Shown here: piece after piece, positions 7,818-14,470 of the stretch | How positions within the stretch are numbered: the first letter of the stretch is position 1 | How the letters are laid out: each line of letters opens with the position of its first letter | Assembly (NCBI RefSeq): GCF_026672275.1 | Contig: NZ_JANQCD010000023.1 | Coordinates: 1 to 64,000 of the forward strand | Reading direction: 5' to 3' | From: Marinifilum sp. D737 | Lineage (GTDB): Bacteria; Bacteroidota; Bacteroidia; Bacteroidales; Marinifilaceae | Length of the DNA stretch: 64,000 nt | Made by a program: the position numbers and the translations under genes | The notes under the pieces: generated by a model | Database searches by the model: none | The model's input: only the letters and a program-made list of their open reading frames with translations | What the model was told of the DNA's origin: nothing

Positions 7818-8906
7818 TTACGAATTCATGATGTCTTCCTGCTGGTTGATTGATTCCTGGTGAATTGCTTTGAACAAATTATTAATGAATTGTTCACTGA
7901 ATCCTTTTTTCTTCCCGTTTTCAAGGCTCTTTTCAAGAATCTGTCCCCAACGTTTATTTTGTAATACAGTAATGTTATTTTCTTTTTTGTAATGACCAAT
8001 TGTTTTGGCAACCTGCATTCTGTTTTCCAGTAATTCCAAAAGTTTCTGATCGAAGTCATCAATTAAGTGTCTCAATTCACCCAATGTGTTATTGATCACT
8101 TCATTGTCAGCTTCAGGATCACGAAGCACTAAGTTAGCTAAAAGTTCTTCAAGTGACTTAGGAGTCAGCTGTTGTTTTGCATCACTCCATGCTTCTTCTG
8201 GTTTGCAGTGCGATTCAATAATCAAACCTTCGTAGTTCAAATCCATCGATTTTTGAGTCACTTCTTCCAGGTAAGCTCTGTCGCCGGTAATGTGGCTAGG
8301 ATCGCAGAACATTGGCAAGTTTGGCAATCTCCTTTTCATTTCAATTGGAATCTGCCATTGCGGATCGTTTCTGTATTTTAATTTTTGGTAGGTAGAAAAA
8401 CCTCTGTGAATTGCAGCTAGTTTGGTTAAACCTACTGCACTTAGTCTTTCAATTGCTCCAATCCATAATTCCAAATCAGGATTAATAGGATTTTTTACCA
8501 AAACCGGAATATCATGACCTCGTAATGCATCTGCAATTTCTTGCACGGCGAAAGGGTTTACTGTGGTTCTTGCGCCAATCCAAAGAATATCAACACCTGC
8601 GCCAAGCGCCAATTCAACATGTTTTGCGTTGGCAACTTCAGTTGCAGTTAGCATTCCTGTTTCAGCTTTAACCTTTTGTAGCCAGATTAATCCTTGTGCA
8701 CCAATTCCTTCGAAACTATTTGGGCGAGTTCTTGGTTTCCAGATACCTGCACGGAAAATTGGAATCCCAGCTGCTTTAATTCCTCTTGCTGTTTCCAACA
8801 CTTGTTCTTCCGTTTCAGCACTGCAAGGACCACCAATAATTAATGGTCTGTCAATATTTTCGATTGGCCAACTGCTTAGTTCTGCTATTTCAATTTTTTT
8901 GCTCAT
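7818..8906 (-). CDS. aroF: Bifunctional DAHP synthase / chorismate mutase
   Basis: A 362-residue fusion. Residues about 1-265 are a KDO8P-like (type I-beta) DAHP synthase: PLIIGGPCSAETEEQV, GIPIFRAGIWKPRTRPNSFEG, ILWIGARTTVNPF, VLVKNPINPDLELWIGA and MFCDPSHITGDR. Residues about 270-362 are an AroQ-type chorismate mutase (LRHLIDDFDQKLLELLENRM, VAKTIGHYKKENN). The enzyme therefore makes the first committed intermediate and also converts chorismate to prephenate; in such fusions the mutase domain often lets prephenate or chorismate inhibit the synthase. It lies 84 bases after tyrA and the same distance before aroB. Confidence 0.95.
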   Translation of the reverse strand: MSKKIEIAELSSWPIENIDRPLIIGGPCSAETEEQVLETARGIKAAGIPIFRAGIWKPRTRPNSFEGIGAQGLIWLQKVKAETGMLTATEVANAKHVELALGAGVDILWIGARTTVNPFAVQEIADALRGHDIPVLVKNPINPDLELWIGAIERLSAVGLTKLAAIHRGFSTYQKLKYRNDPQWQIPIEMKRRLPNLPMFCDPSHITGDRAYLEEVTQKSMDLNYEGLIIESHCKPEEAWSDAKQQLTPKSLEELLANLVLRDPEADNEVINNTLGELRHLIDDFDQKLLELLENRMQVAKTIGHYKKENNITVLQNKRWGQILEKSLENGKKKGFSEQFINNLFKAIHQESINQQEDIMNS

Positions 8907-8990
8907 TCTGTTTTGATATTTACTCTTATTCCGAGTGATTAAAAATTTGGTTTATTTCTTGATACTTATTCCTTAAATACTTTATCCTTT

Positions 8991-9887
8991 TCAGGCTCTT
9001 CTTATTCTTTTTGCATTCTTGATGGTTTCAGCTTCATTTCTTTCTTTTTCATCTAAAACTCTACGAATGTCATTGGCTTCATTAATCAAATCATCAACAC
9101 CTTCCAGGTCATCATTTTCAATTCTGTCCTTGAATTGCTGAAGAGTATCGATGTATTTCTGAAGAACCTTTCCAATGTTCTTTTTGTTTTGATGGAAAAT
9201 TGGAGTCCACATTTCGGCCGAACTTTTTGCCAATCGAACGGTAGAATCGAAACCACCACTTGCCAATTCAAAAATGTGTTTGTCTTTCTTTTCCTTCTGC
9301 AAAACAGTTAGCGACAAGGCGAATGCGCTGATATGCGAAAGGTGAGAAACATAGGCAGTTTGTCTGTCGTGTACCTCTGCATCCATGTAAACGCATCGCA
9401 TTTGTAATGTGTGAAACATGTCGCTAATCATGTTAACTGCTTCTTTATCCGAATCTTCAGGATTACAAATGATAGAACATTTGCCATCAAACAATCCAGA
9501 GTGCGCCGCTTGTGGACCAGAGAATTCGGTACCCGCCATTGGATGAGCAGGAACATACTGCTTTCTCTTTGGATGATTTGCTATGGATTCTATCAACTGT
9601 TCTTTGGTCGATCCCAAATCGGTTACAATCTGCTGGTCTACCAAGTCCATGATTTGTGGAAGAGATTTAATGCATGCGCTTACCGGAATGGCAAGAATCA
9701 CCAAATGAGAAGATGCAACGGCAGTTCTTAAATCCTGAATTTCATCTGCAATACCCAATTTTTTGGCTTGATGTGCATGCATTGGATTATTGTCCACTCC
9801 AATCACCTTGTCAGCAAATCCTCTTTGCTTTAAATCCAAAGCAATAGAGCCACCAATTAATCCTAATCCTATAACTGAAACTATCAT
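8991..9887 (-). CDS. tyrA: Prephenate dehydrogenase
   Basis: A 298-residue prephenate dehydrogenase, which makes 4-hydroxyphenylpyruvate for tyrosine. The NAD-binding motif VIGLGLIGGSIALDLKQRG begins at residue 4. VTDLGSTKEQ and the catalytic-histidine stretch PAHPMAGTEFSGP follow, with AYVSHLSHISAFAL in the helical domain. The C-terminal tail is a charged helix (NEAETIKNAKRIRRA) with no ACT domain, so feedback control would have to come from elsewhere. It follows the aminotransferase across a 70-base spacer that holds a palindrome. Confidence 0.94.
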   Translation of the reverse strand: MIVSVIGLGLIGGSIALDLKQRGFADKVIGVDNNPMHAHQAKKLGIADEIQDLRTAVASSHLVILAIPVSACIKSLPQIMDLVDQQIVTDLGSTKEQLIESIANHPKRKQYVPAHPMAGTEFSGPQAAHSGLFDGKCSIICNPEDSDKEAVNMISDMFHTLQMRCVYMDAEVHDRQTAYVSHLSHISAFALSLTVLQKEKKDKHIFELASGGFDSTVRLAKSSAEMWTPIFHQNKKNIGKVLQKYIDTLQQFKDRIENDDLEGVDDLINEANDIRRVLDEKERNEAETIKNAKRIRRA

Positions 9888-9902
9888 TTTTTCTTATTTA
9901 TT

Positions 9903-9953
9903 GCTTCAAGTTGCAAGCTTCAAGAAAAATATTTGTTGCTTGAAGCTTGAAGC
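9903..9953. repeat. Inverted repeat inside the aromatic operon
   Basis: The segment 9903-9924 (gcttcaag...cttcaag) pairs with gcttgaagcttgaagc at 9938-9953 to make a long stem between the aminotransferase and tyrA. A related element sits between trpG and trpD (14341-14415). It lacks a T-run on the coding strand. It may be an mRNA-processing or stability element, or just a dispersed repeat. Confidence 0.6.
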
Positions 9954-9956
9954 TAA

Positions 9957-11111
9957 TTACATTCGTTTAATTCTATCTATTGCTTCTTCCAATACAGATT
10001 CACTGCTGCATAAAGAAATTCTGATATATCTTTTTCCCTGCTCTCCAAAAATTCCTCCAGGAGTAATAAATACTTTTGCTTGCTTTAAAATCTCATCACT
10101 TAATTCGTAACAATCATTGTACTGATTAGGTATTGATGCCCAAACAAACATTCCACTTTGATCCTGACTTGGCTTACAATTGATTAATTTCATTAATGAA
10201 AAAACCAACTCTCTTCTGGTTTTGTAAACCTGATTGATTGATTCGTACCAGCTTTTGTCATGACTTAGTGCTTTAATGGCAGCTTGTTGTACCGGGTAGA
10301 ACATTCCTGAATCCATATTGGTTTTTACTTTTAAAACCGGCTCCAGAAGTTCTTTGCTTCCGCAGATCATTCCAACTCTCCAGCCTGGCATATTGTGCGA
10401 CTTGCTTAATGAGTTCAGCTCCAGGCAACAATCTTTAGCTCCTTCAATACTCATAATGCTCATTGGCTGATCGTTCAGAATAAAGCTGTAAGGATTGTCA
10501 TTTACAATCAGGATTTTGTGCTTTCTTCCAAATGTAACAATCTTCTTCAACAAATCTTTGCTAGCTCTTGCTCCAGTTGGCATGTGTGGATAATTGATCC
10601 ACATGATTTTTACCTTTGACAGATCTCTTTTTTCCAATTCATCAAGATCTGGTTGCCAATTTTGCTCTTCGCAAAGTGGATAAGAAATGATTTTACCACC
10701 CAGTAAATTGCTTACCGACTTGTAAGTTGGATAGGATGGATCTGGAATTAAAACTTCGTCGCCTTCATTTAGGTAAGCCAAAGAAGTGATCATGATGCCT
10801 TCCTTCGATCCCATAAGTGGCAGAACCTCACTATCAGGATTAATGTTCACATCAAAATAGGTTTTGTACCAGTTCGAAAATCCCTGGCGCAAGGCAGGAA
10901 TTCCCTGGTAACTCTGGTATCCATGACTTTTTGGATGAATACATGCTTCCTTAAGAGAGTTCCATGTGTCTTCAGAAGGAGTCATGTCCGGATCTCCAAT
11001 TCCAAGATTTAGAACTTTTACTTCACCCTCGTTCATGCGAGCTATCTCCTTCAGTTTTACCGAGAAGTAGTACTCCTTAATCACTTGGGTTCTGTTAGCT
11101 GGTTGAATCAT
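9957..11111 (-). CDS. PLP-dependent aminotransferase, class I/II (probable aromatic or aspartate type)
   Basis: A 384-residue fold-type I aminotransferase. The PLP lysine is Lys237 in SLSKSHNMPGWRVG. Other landmarks are LNLGIGDPD near the N terminus, PDPSYPTY, VNDNPYS and the RISLC segment near the C terminus. It is the first gene of an operon for prephenate use, so transamination of phenylpyruvate/4-hydroxyphenylpyruvate or of prephenate itself is the likely role; exact specificity is not readable. In related Bacteroidota operons pheA usually sits beside it, but no prephenate dehydratase gene is present here. Expression must pass two attenuators in the leader. Confidence 0.88.
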   Translation of the reverse strand: MIQPANRTQVIKEYYFSVKLKEIARMNEGEVKVLNLGIGDPDMTPSEDTWNSLKEACIHPKSHGYQSYQGIPALRQGFSNWYKTYFDVNINPDSEVLPLMGSKEGIMITSLAYLNEGDEVLIPDPSYPTYKSVSNLLGGKIISYPLCEEQNWQPDLDELEKRDLSKVKIMWINYPHMPTGARASKDLLKKIVTFGRKHKILIVNDNPYSFILNDQPMSIMSIEGAKDCCLELNSLSKSHNMPGWRVGMICGSKELLEPVLKVKTNMDSGMFYPVQQAAIKALSHDKSWYESINQVYKTRRELVFSLMKLINCKPSQDQSGMFVWASIPNQYNDCYELSDEILKQAKVFITPGGIFGEQGKRYIRISLCSSESVLEEAIDRIKRM

Positions 11112-11143
11112 TTCTATTGTTTGTTAAAATTTTGGTCATATTC

Positions 11144-11174
11144 AAAAAAAAATCCTGCTCTTTTCAGGCAGGAT
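11144..11174 (-). terminator. Proximal attenuator terminator (T2) of the aromatic operon
   Basis: On the minus strand, ATCCTGC and GCAGGAT (plus coordinates 11168-11174 and 11152-11158) form a stem with a 9-base loop, followed directly by nine T. It starts 21 bases after the stop codon of leader peptide 2 and ends 33 bases before the aminotransferase start codon, the expected place for a transcription attenuator. Confidence 0.9.
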
Positions 11175-11218
11175 CTTTTATACTTTTTACTTGAGTTATG
11201 GTATAAGGCATCCTGCCC
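11167..11218 (-). promoter_or_regulatory. Antiterminator pairing for attenuator 2
   Basis: The mRNA segment GGCAGGAT near the end of leader peptide 2 (plus 11210-11217, within its Arg-Ala-Gly codons) is exactly complementary to ATCCTGCC, the first arm of terminator T2 (plus 11167-11174). Pairing would block the terminator. A ribosome reaching the stop codon would cover this segment, so completed translation favours termination and stalling at the aromatic codons favours read-through. Confidence 0.75.
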
Positions 11219-11279
11219 GATTTGTGTTAAACCAGAAATAATAAAAGTAAAATCGGTATGTAAATGCTTTGTTACTCAT
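11196..11279 (-). CDS. Aromatic leader peptide 2 (attenuator)
   Basis: A 27-codon frame starting at an ATG and ending in TAA. After MSNKAFTYR it reads FYFYYFWF, eight aromatic codons in a row (four Phe, three Tyr, one Trp), with one more Phe and one more Tyr just before. Such a density has no plausible structural purpose and is the hallmark of a leader peptide whose translation measures charged tRNA. It lies between terminator T1 upstream and T2 downstream. It shares a 20-base identical stretch (acttttattatttctggttt) with leader 1, pointing to a duplication. Confidence 0.9.
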   Translation of the reverse strand: MSNKAFTYRFYFYYFWFNTNRAGCLIP

Positions 11280-11296
11280 GCTTCAATTTATTCAAT

Positions 11297-11329
11297 AAAA
11301 AAAGGCCTTACCTGTTGGGCAAGACCTTT
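11297..11329 (-). terminator. Distal attenuator terminator (T1) of the aromatic operon
   Basis: On the minus strand, AAAGGTCTTGCC and GGTAAGGCCTTT form a 12-bp stem (two wobble pairs) with loop CAACA, followed by seven T. It begins 40 bases after leader peptide 1 and lies upstream of leader peptide 2, so transcription must pass it before meeting the second attenuator. Confidence 0.92.
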
Positions 11330-11369
11330 GATTTATATTCTTCGTATTACTACATATCAATTCTTGCCC
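11317..11369 (-). promoter_or_regulatory. Antiterminator pairing for attenuator 1
   Basis: The mRNA segment GGGCAAGA (plus 11362-11369) directly follows the TAA of leader peptide 1. It is exactly complementary to TCTTGCCC in the first arm of terminator T1 (plus 11317-11324). A ribosome finishing the leader would mask it and let T1 form; a ribosome stalled at the upstream Phe/Tyr/Trp codons would leave it free to act as antiterminator. Confidence 0.78.
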
Positions 11370-11438
11370 TTATCTTGTTGGATAAAAGTAAAACCAGAAA
11401 TAATAAAAGTTAGAAATATATGTAGATACTGTTTTCAT
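11370..11438 (-). CDS. Aromatic leader peptide 1 (attenuator)
   Basis: A 22-codon frame, ATG to TAA, starting about 20 bases downstream of the predicted transcription start. After a 10-residue lead (MKTVSTYISN) it reads FYYFWFYFY, nine aromatic codons without interruption, then PTR. Its position (promoter, peptide, terminator) is classical for ribosome-mediated attenuation. The run contains four Phe, four Tyr and one Trp codon, so shortage of Phe or Tyr should matter most. It is followed by terminator T1 and then a second, similar unit. Confidence 0.92.
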   Translation of the reverse strand: MKTVSTYISNFYYFWFYFYPTR

Positions 11439-11464
11439 CGCTGTTTTGTGCGTTAATTCTGTGT

Positions 11465-11495
11465 CAAATGTATGAATTAATTTTTTACCTGCAAA
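11465..11495 (-). promoter_or_regulatory. Promoter of the aromatic operon
   Basis: On the minus strand, TTTG (plus 11492-11495) is followed after 19 bases by TACATTTG (plus 11465-11472), an exact match to the Bacteroidota -33 TTTG / -7 TAnnTTTG consensus. Transcription should start near 11458, leaving about 20 bases before leader peptide 1. Confidence 0.82.
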
Positions 11496-12137
11496 TTTAA
11501 ATTGCTTTACTTAATGAAATGTTAACGTTTGAGTAGCTAAAGTTTTGTTCTTCTTTCGTTAGTAAAATAGGGCGATACAGAGTTTTTTTAAGAAAATTAA
11601 AATTTCTGTACTCAATGGTTAGTTCATGCTTGTCGGTTATCGCTTATCAAGAAAAATTCAGGCTAGTATATTTCGTCGCAATTGGCGAATTACTCCAAAA
11701 TTGCAGTGTAGCTATGACGTTTTAAATAGATGTTAATATGCGAGCTACAGATATTACGGTGCGCTGCACCTTTGGTGGTCAATGGTCAATGGTCAATGGT
11801 CAATAGTCAATGGTCAATAGTCAATGGTCAATAGTCAATGGTCAATAGTCAATGGTCAATGGTCAATAGTCAATAGTCGGCTTTCAGCGGTTGGCAGTTA
11901 GTTTCTTCAATCTGGGGGTGACTGTTTTTTAGCTTTTGTATTAGTCAAGCCCTGATTTAGGTAGTGGTTTTTTTGCAATAACTGATAACCGACAACTGCT
12001 TACTGCTCTCTAATCTCCGATAAGGTGGAACAGAAATAAAAAAATAATAAAAAAATACATTTCCTGGAGAGATTAATGTTTATAGGGGTTTTAGAAGTTT
12101 TTTGCTGTGGTAATTTTGTGGCAGTTGAAAAATCATA
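11496..12137. other. Spacer between the divergent aromatic and trp promoters
   Basis: No gene is seen in these 640 bases. They hold a small palindrome (ggtgc-gct-gcacc, about 11759-11771), a heptamer tandem array (11777-11878) and low-complexity sequence resembling repeated non-coding motifs (gataaccgacaactgc near 11985). The promoters of the two operons lie just outside at either end. Confidence 0.6.
11777..11878. repeat. Heptamer tandem repeat (ggtcaat/agtcaat), about 14.6 copies
   Basis: Fourteen complete 7-base units and a 4-base remnant, each either ggtcaat or agtcaat, run without a break. There are no spacers, so it is not CRISPR. It lies roughly midway between the divergent aromatic and trp promoters. 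Confidence 0.95.
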
Positions 12138-12170
12138 TTTGGAATTTGAAAAAATAATTCTTTAGATTTG
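12138..12170 (+). promoter_or_regulatory. Promoter of the trp operon
   Basis: TTTG (12138-12141) followed after 21 bases by TAGATTTG (12163-12170) matches the Bacteroidota -33/-7 consensus. The start site should be near 12177, about 15 bases before the leader peptide ATG. Confidence 0.78.
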
Positions 12171-12191
12171 TAAAGACAAAAAACGAAAAAA

Positions 12192-12278
12192 ATGTTCGGA
12201 TTGAATAGCAAATTTTGGTGGTGGCACAACTGTAATCTCTCAAATACCATGAGCGGAAGTGTCCTCCCTATGTGCTAA
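12192..12278 (+). CDS. trpL: trp operon leader peptide
   Basis: A 28-codon frame from ATG to TAA containing Phe8 followed by three consecutive Trp codons (positions 9-11, KFWWWHN). Trp is the rarest residue, and three in a row just upstream of a strong terminator and trpE is diagnostic of a trp attenuator leader. The remaining codons (CNLSNTMSGSVLPMC) show no special bias. The stop codon is 26 bases before the terminator stem. Confidence 0.92.
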   Translation: MFGLNSKFWWWHNCNLSNTMSGSVLPMC

Positions 12279-12303
12279 AATCAAACGAAAGAAAAGATAA
12301 AGC

Positions 12304-12341
12304 AAGCGGCCTACTGAAACTCAGTAGGCCGCTTTTTTTTT
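12304..12341 (+). terminator. trp attenuator terminator
   Basis: AAGCGGCCTACTGA and TCAGTAGGCCGCTT form a perfect 14-bp stem with a 3-base AAC loop; the T-run continues to 12341. It ends 26 bases before the trpE start codon. I could not find a convincing antiterminator partner by eye in the leader. Confidence 0.94.
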
Positions 12342-12367
12342 AACCAATCCTGAAATAACTATTAGTC

Positions 12368-13768
12368 ATGATAAAATTTAAATACCTGAAAAAAGAAATG
12401 CTTGCCGATGTAATTACACCGGTGAGTATGTACCTAAAACTTCGAGATCGCTTCCCTGGTGCGATTCTATTGGAGAGTTCGGATTATCACAGTCCGGAAA
12501 ATGCAAGTTCTTTTATTGCCTTGGAACCAATTGCCAGTATTCAGTTAAAAGATGGTGATTTAATTGAGGAAGTTTTTGGGAACAAACAACATATTGATGC
12601 AAGAGGAAAAGGCAAACGATTTGTTTCGGATCGATTGAAAGCTTTTGTAAATCAATTTGATTTGGAAGACAAGGAGAATGTGACCAAAGCCAATGCCTTG
12701 TTTGGATACACAGCCTACGATGCTGTGCCTTTTTTCGAGGATTTAGAGTTTAATACAGGTAAAAAACAATCCGGAATTCCACAAATGCGCTATTCTCTTT
12801 ATCGCTTTATCATTGAGGTAAACCACTTTAACAATACCTTGAAGATTATCGAGTTGGTTGAGAATGGAAATGAATCCAGAATTCGTGAAGTGTCTGATTT
12901 GTTGAGAAACAGAACTTTGCCAGCTTTTACTTTCTCACTGGAAGGACAAGAGCAATCCAATATGGATGATCAGACTTACATGGATATGGTAAGCAAAGGA
13001 AAACAACATTGCAGAAGAGGAGATGTTTTCCAGATTGTATTGTCAAGACAATTTTCACATGATTATAAAGGTGATGATTTTAACTTGTATCGTGCACTTC
13101 GATCAATTAATCCATCGCCTTATTTGTTCTATTTCGATTATGGTTCGTACCGAATTATGGGCTCTTCGCCTGAGGCACAAATCGAAATCAAAAACAAGAA
13201 AGCATACATCCATCCAATTGCCGGAACATTTAAACGTACTGGCGATGCCGTAAAAGATGCAGCTTTGGCAGAGGAACTGCTCAACGATGAGAAGGAGCAA
13301 AGCGAACACGTAATGCTGGTGGATCTGGCAAGAAATGATTTGAGTCGTGATGCACAAAATATCAAAGTAGAAACCTTCCGCGAGGTGCAATACTTCTCGC
13401 ATGTAATTCACCTGGTGTCGAAGGTATCAGGAGAGTTACCTGATGATTACAACCCTTTCCAGTTAATGGGAGATACCTTCCCTGCAGGAACCTTATCGGG
13501 AGCACCAAAATTCAGAGCCATGCAATTGATCGACCAGTATGAACCAACTGCTCGTGGTTTTTATGGCGGTTGCATTGGAGCTTTAGGTTTTAACGGTGAA
13601 GTAAACCAAGCCATCATGATTCGTTCTTTCCTGAGTAGGAACAACAAATTGTACTATCAGGCTGGAGCTGGAGTTGTAGAAAAATCGAGTGAAGAGAGTG
13701 AATTAAACGAGGTAAGTAACAAGCTGGCAGCTTTGCGTAAAGCAATGGAATTGGCACAAAATATTTAG
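12368..13768 (+). CDS. trpE: Anthranilate synthase component I
   Basis: A 466-residue TrpE, which with TrpG converts chorismate and glutamine to anthranilate, the first step of Trp synthesis. The N-terminal feedback motif LLES (residues 34-37) for Trp binding is present. The chorismate-binding C-terminal half shows DVFQIVLSRQF, PSPYLFYFDYG, GSSPEAQIEI, HPIAGTFKR, EHVMLVDLARND and FPAGTLSGAPK. It is the first structural gene behind the attenuator and is separated from trpG by 3 bases. Confidence 0.97.
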   Translation: MIKFKYLKKEMLADVITPVSMYLKLRDRFPGAILLESSDYHSPENASSFIALEPIASIQLKDGDLIEEVFGNKQHIDARGKGKRFVSDRLKAFVNQFDLEDKENVTKANALFGYTAYDAVPFFEDLEFNTGKKQSGIPQMRYSLYRFIIEVNHFNNTLKIIELVENGNESRIREVSDLLRNRTLPAFTFSLEGQEQSNMDDQTYMDMVSKGKQHCRRGDVFQIVLSRQFSHDYKGDDFNLYRALRSINPSPYLFYFDYGSYRIMGSSPEAQIEIKNKKAYIHPIAGTFKRTGDAVKDAALAEELLNDEKEQSEHVMLVDLARNDLSRDAQNIKVETFREVQYFSHVIHLVSKVSGELPDDYNPFQLMGDTFPAGTLSGAPKFRAMQLIDQYEPTARGFYGGCIGALGFNGEVNQAIMIRSFLSRNNKLYYQAGAGVVEKSSEESELNEVSNKLAALRKAMELAQNI

Positions 13769-13771
13769 ACT

Positions 13772-14341
13772 ATGAAAATTTTAGTATTAGATAATTACGA
13801 TTCGTTCACCTATAATTTGGTCGAATATCTGCGAAAGCTGGGAGCTAATGATATTGAAGTTTACAGAAACAGAGAAATAGAACTGAAAGATGTAGACAAG
13901 TACGATAAGATTTTATTGTCGCCTGGGCCTGGAATTCCAGATGAGGCAGGTATTCTTAAAGATTTGATTAAAGAATATGCAGCTACAAAATCAATCTTGG
14001 GTGTTTGTTTGGGGGAGCAGGCCATTGCAGAGGTTTTTGGTGGTAGTATTGAGAATTTGAATACGGTATATCATGGTGTGGCAACTTCCATTTTCAGAAC
14101 AGAATCCGATCAAGGGGTTTTAAAAGGAATTGAGCAGGAATTTAAGGCAGCTAGGTACCATTCGTGGAATGTGGTAGAGCAGGATTTGCCTGATTGCCTT
14201 GAAATTACTTGTCGTGATTCGGAAGGTGCAATCATGGGAATTCGCCACAAAGAGTATGATGTAGAAGGTGTTCAGTTTCATCCTGAATCAGTTTTAACTC
14301 CTGATGGAATGAAGATGATTGAGAATTGGCTGAAAAAATAA
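13772..14341 (+). CDS. trpG: Anthranilate synthase component II (glutamine amidotransferase)
   Basis: A 189-residue class I amidotransferase that supplies ammonia to TrpE. The nucleophile is Cys79 in GVCLGEQAIAEVFGG; the usual His of the GxCLGHQ motif is Glu here, which is tolerated in other members. The oxyanion region LSPGPGIPDEAG and the catalytic VQFHPESVLTPDG are intact. It lies 3 bases after trpE, implying coupled expression. A palindromic spacer of about 130 bases follows before trpD. Confidence 0.96.
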   Translation: MKILVLDNYDSFTYNLVEYLRKLGANDIEVYRNREIELKDVDKYDKILLSPGPGIPDEAGILKDLIKEYAATKSILGVCLGEQAIAEVFGGSIENLNTVYHGVATSIFRTESDQGVLKGIEQEFKAARYHSWNVVEQDLPDCLEITCRDSEGAIMGIRHKEYDVEGVQFHPESVLTPDGMKMIENWLKK

Positions 14342-14415
14342 GCTACAAGAGACAAGCTTCAAGTTACAAGCTTTCGTAATGCATTCTTGAAGCTTGCGGC
14401 TTGAGACTTGCGGCT
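14341..14415. repeat. Inverted repeat between trpG and trpD
   Basis: The stretch agctacaagagacaagcttc with the following aag pairs imperfectly with cttgaagcttgcggcttgag and its continuation. The perfect core is caagcttcaag / cttgaagcttg. It belongs to the same family as the element between the aminotransferase and tyrA. No T-run is present, so operon transcription should pass it. Confidence 0.6.
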
Positions 14416-14470
14416 GTATAGTAAAAAGAATTCTATAGGTAGAACGATCATTAAAGAAAAATAAAAGAAG

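Noticed and set aside
11085-11456. Plus-strand open frame of 123 codons
   Set aside because: It is antisense to both aromatic leaders and both attenuator terminators; its Cys/Lys-rich product reflects those sequences.
11112-11495. T-box or other riboswitch before the aromatic operon
   Set aside because: No T-box bulge motif or specifier loop is visible, and the leader frames with aromatic runs explain the terminators.
11777-11878. CRISPR-like array
   Set aside because: The units are 7 bases, contiguous and without spacers; no cas genes are nearby.
12192-12341. Antiterminator in the trp leader
   Set aside because: I looked for an upstream segment complementary to the first terminator arm and found only 4-base matches; a folding computation would be needed.
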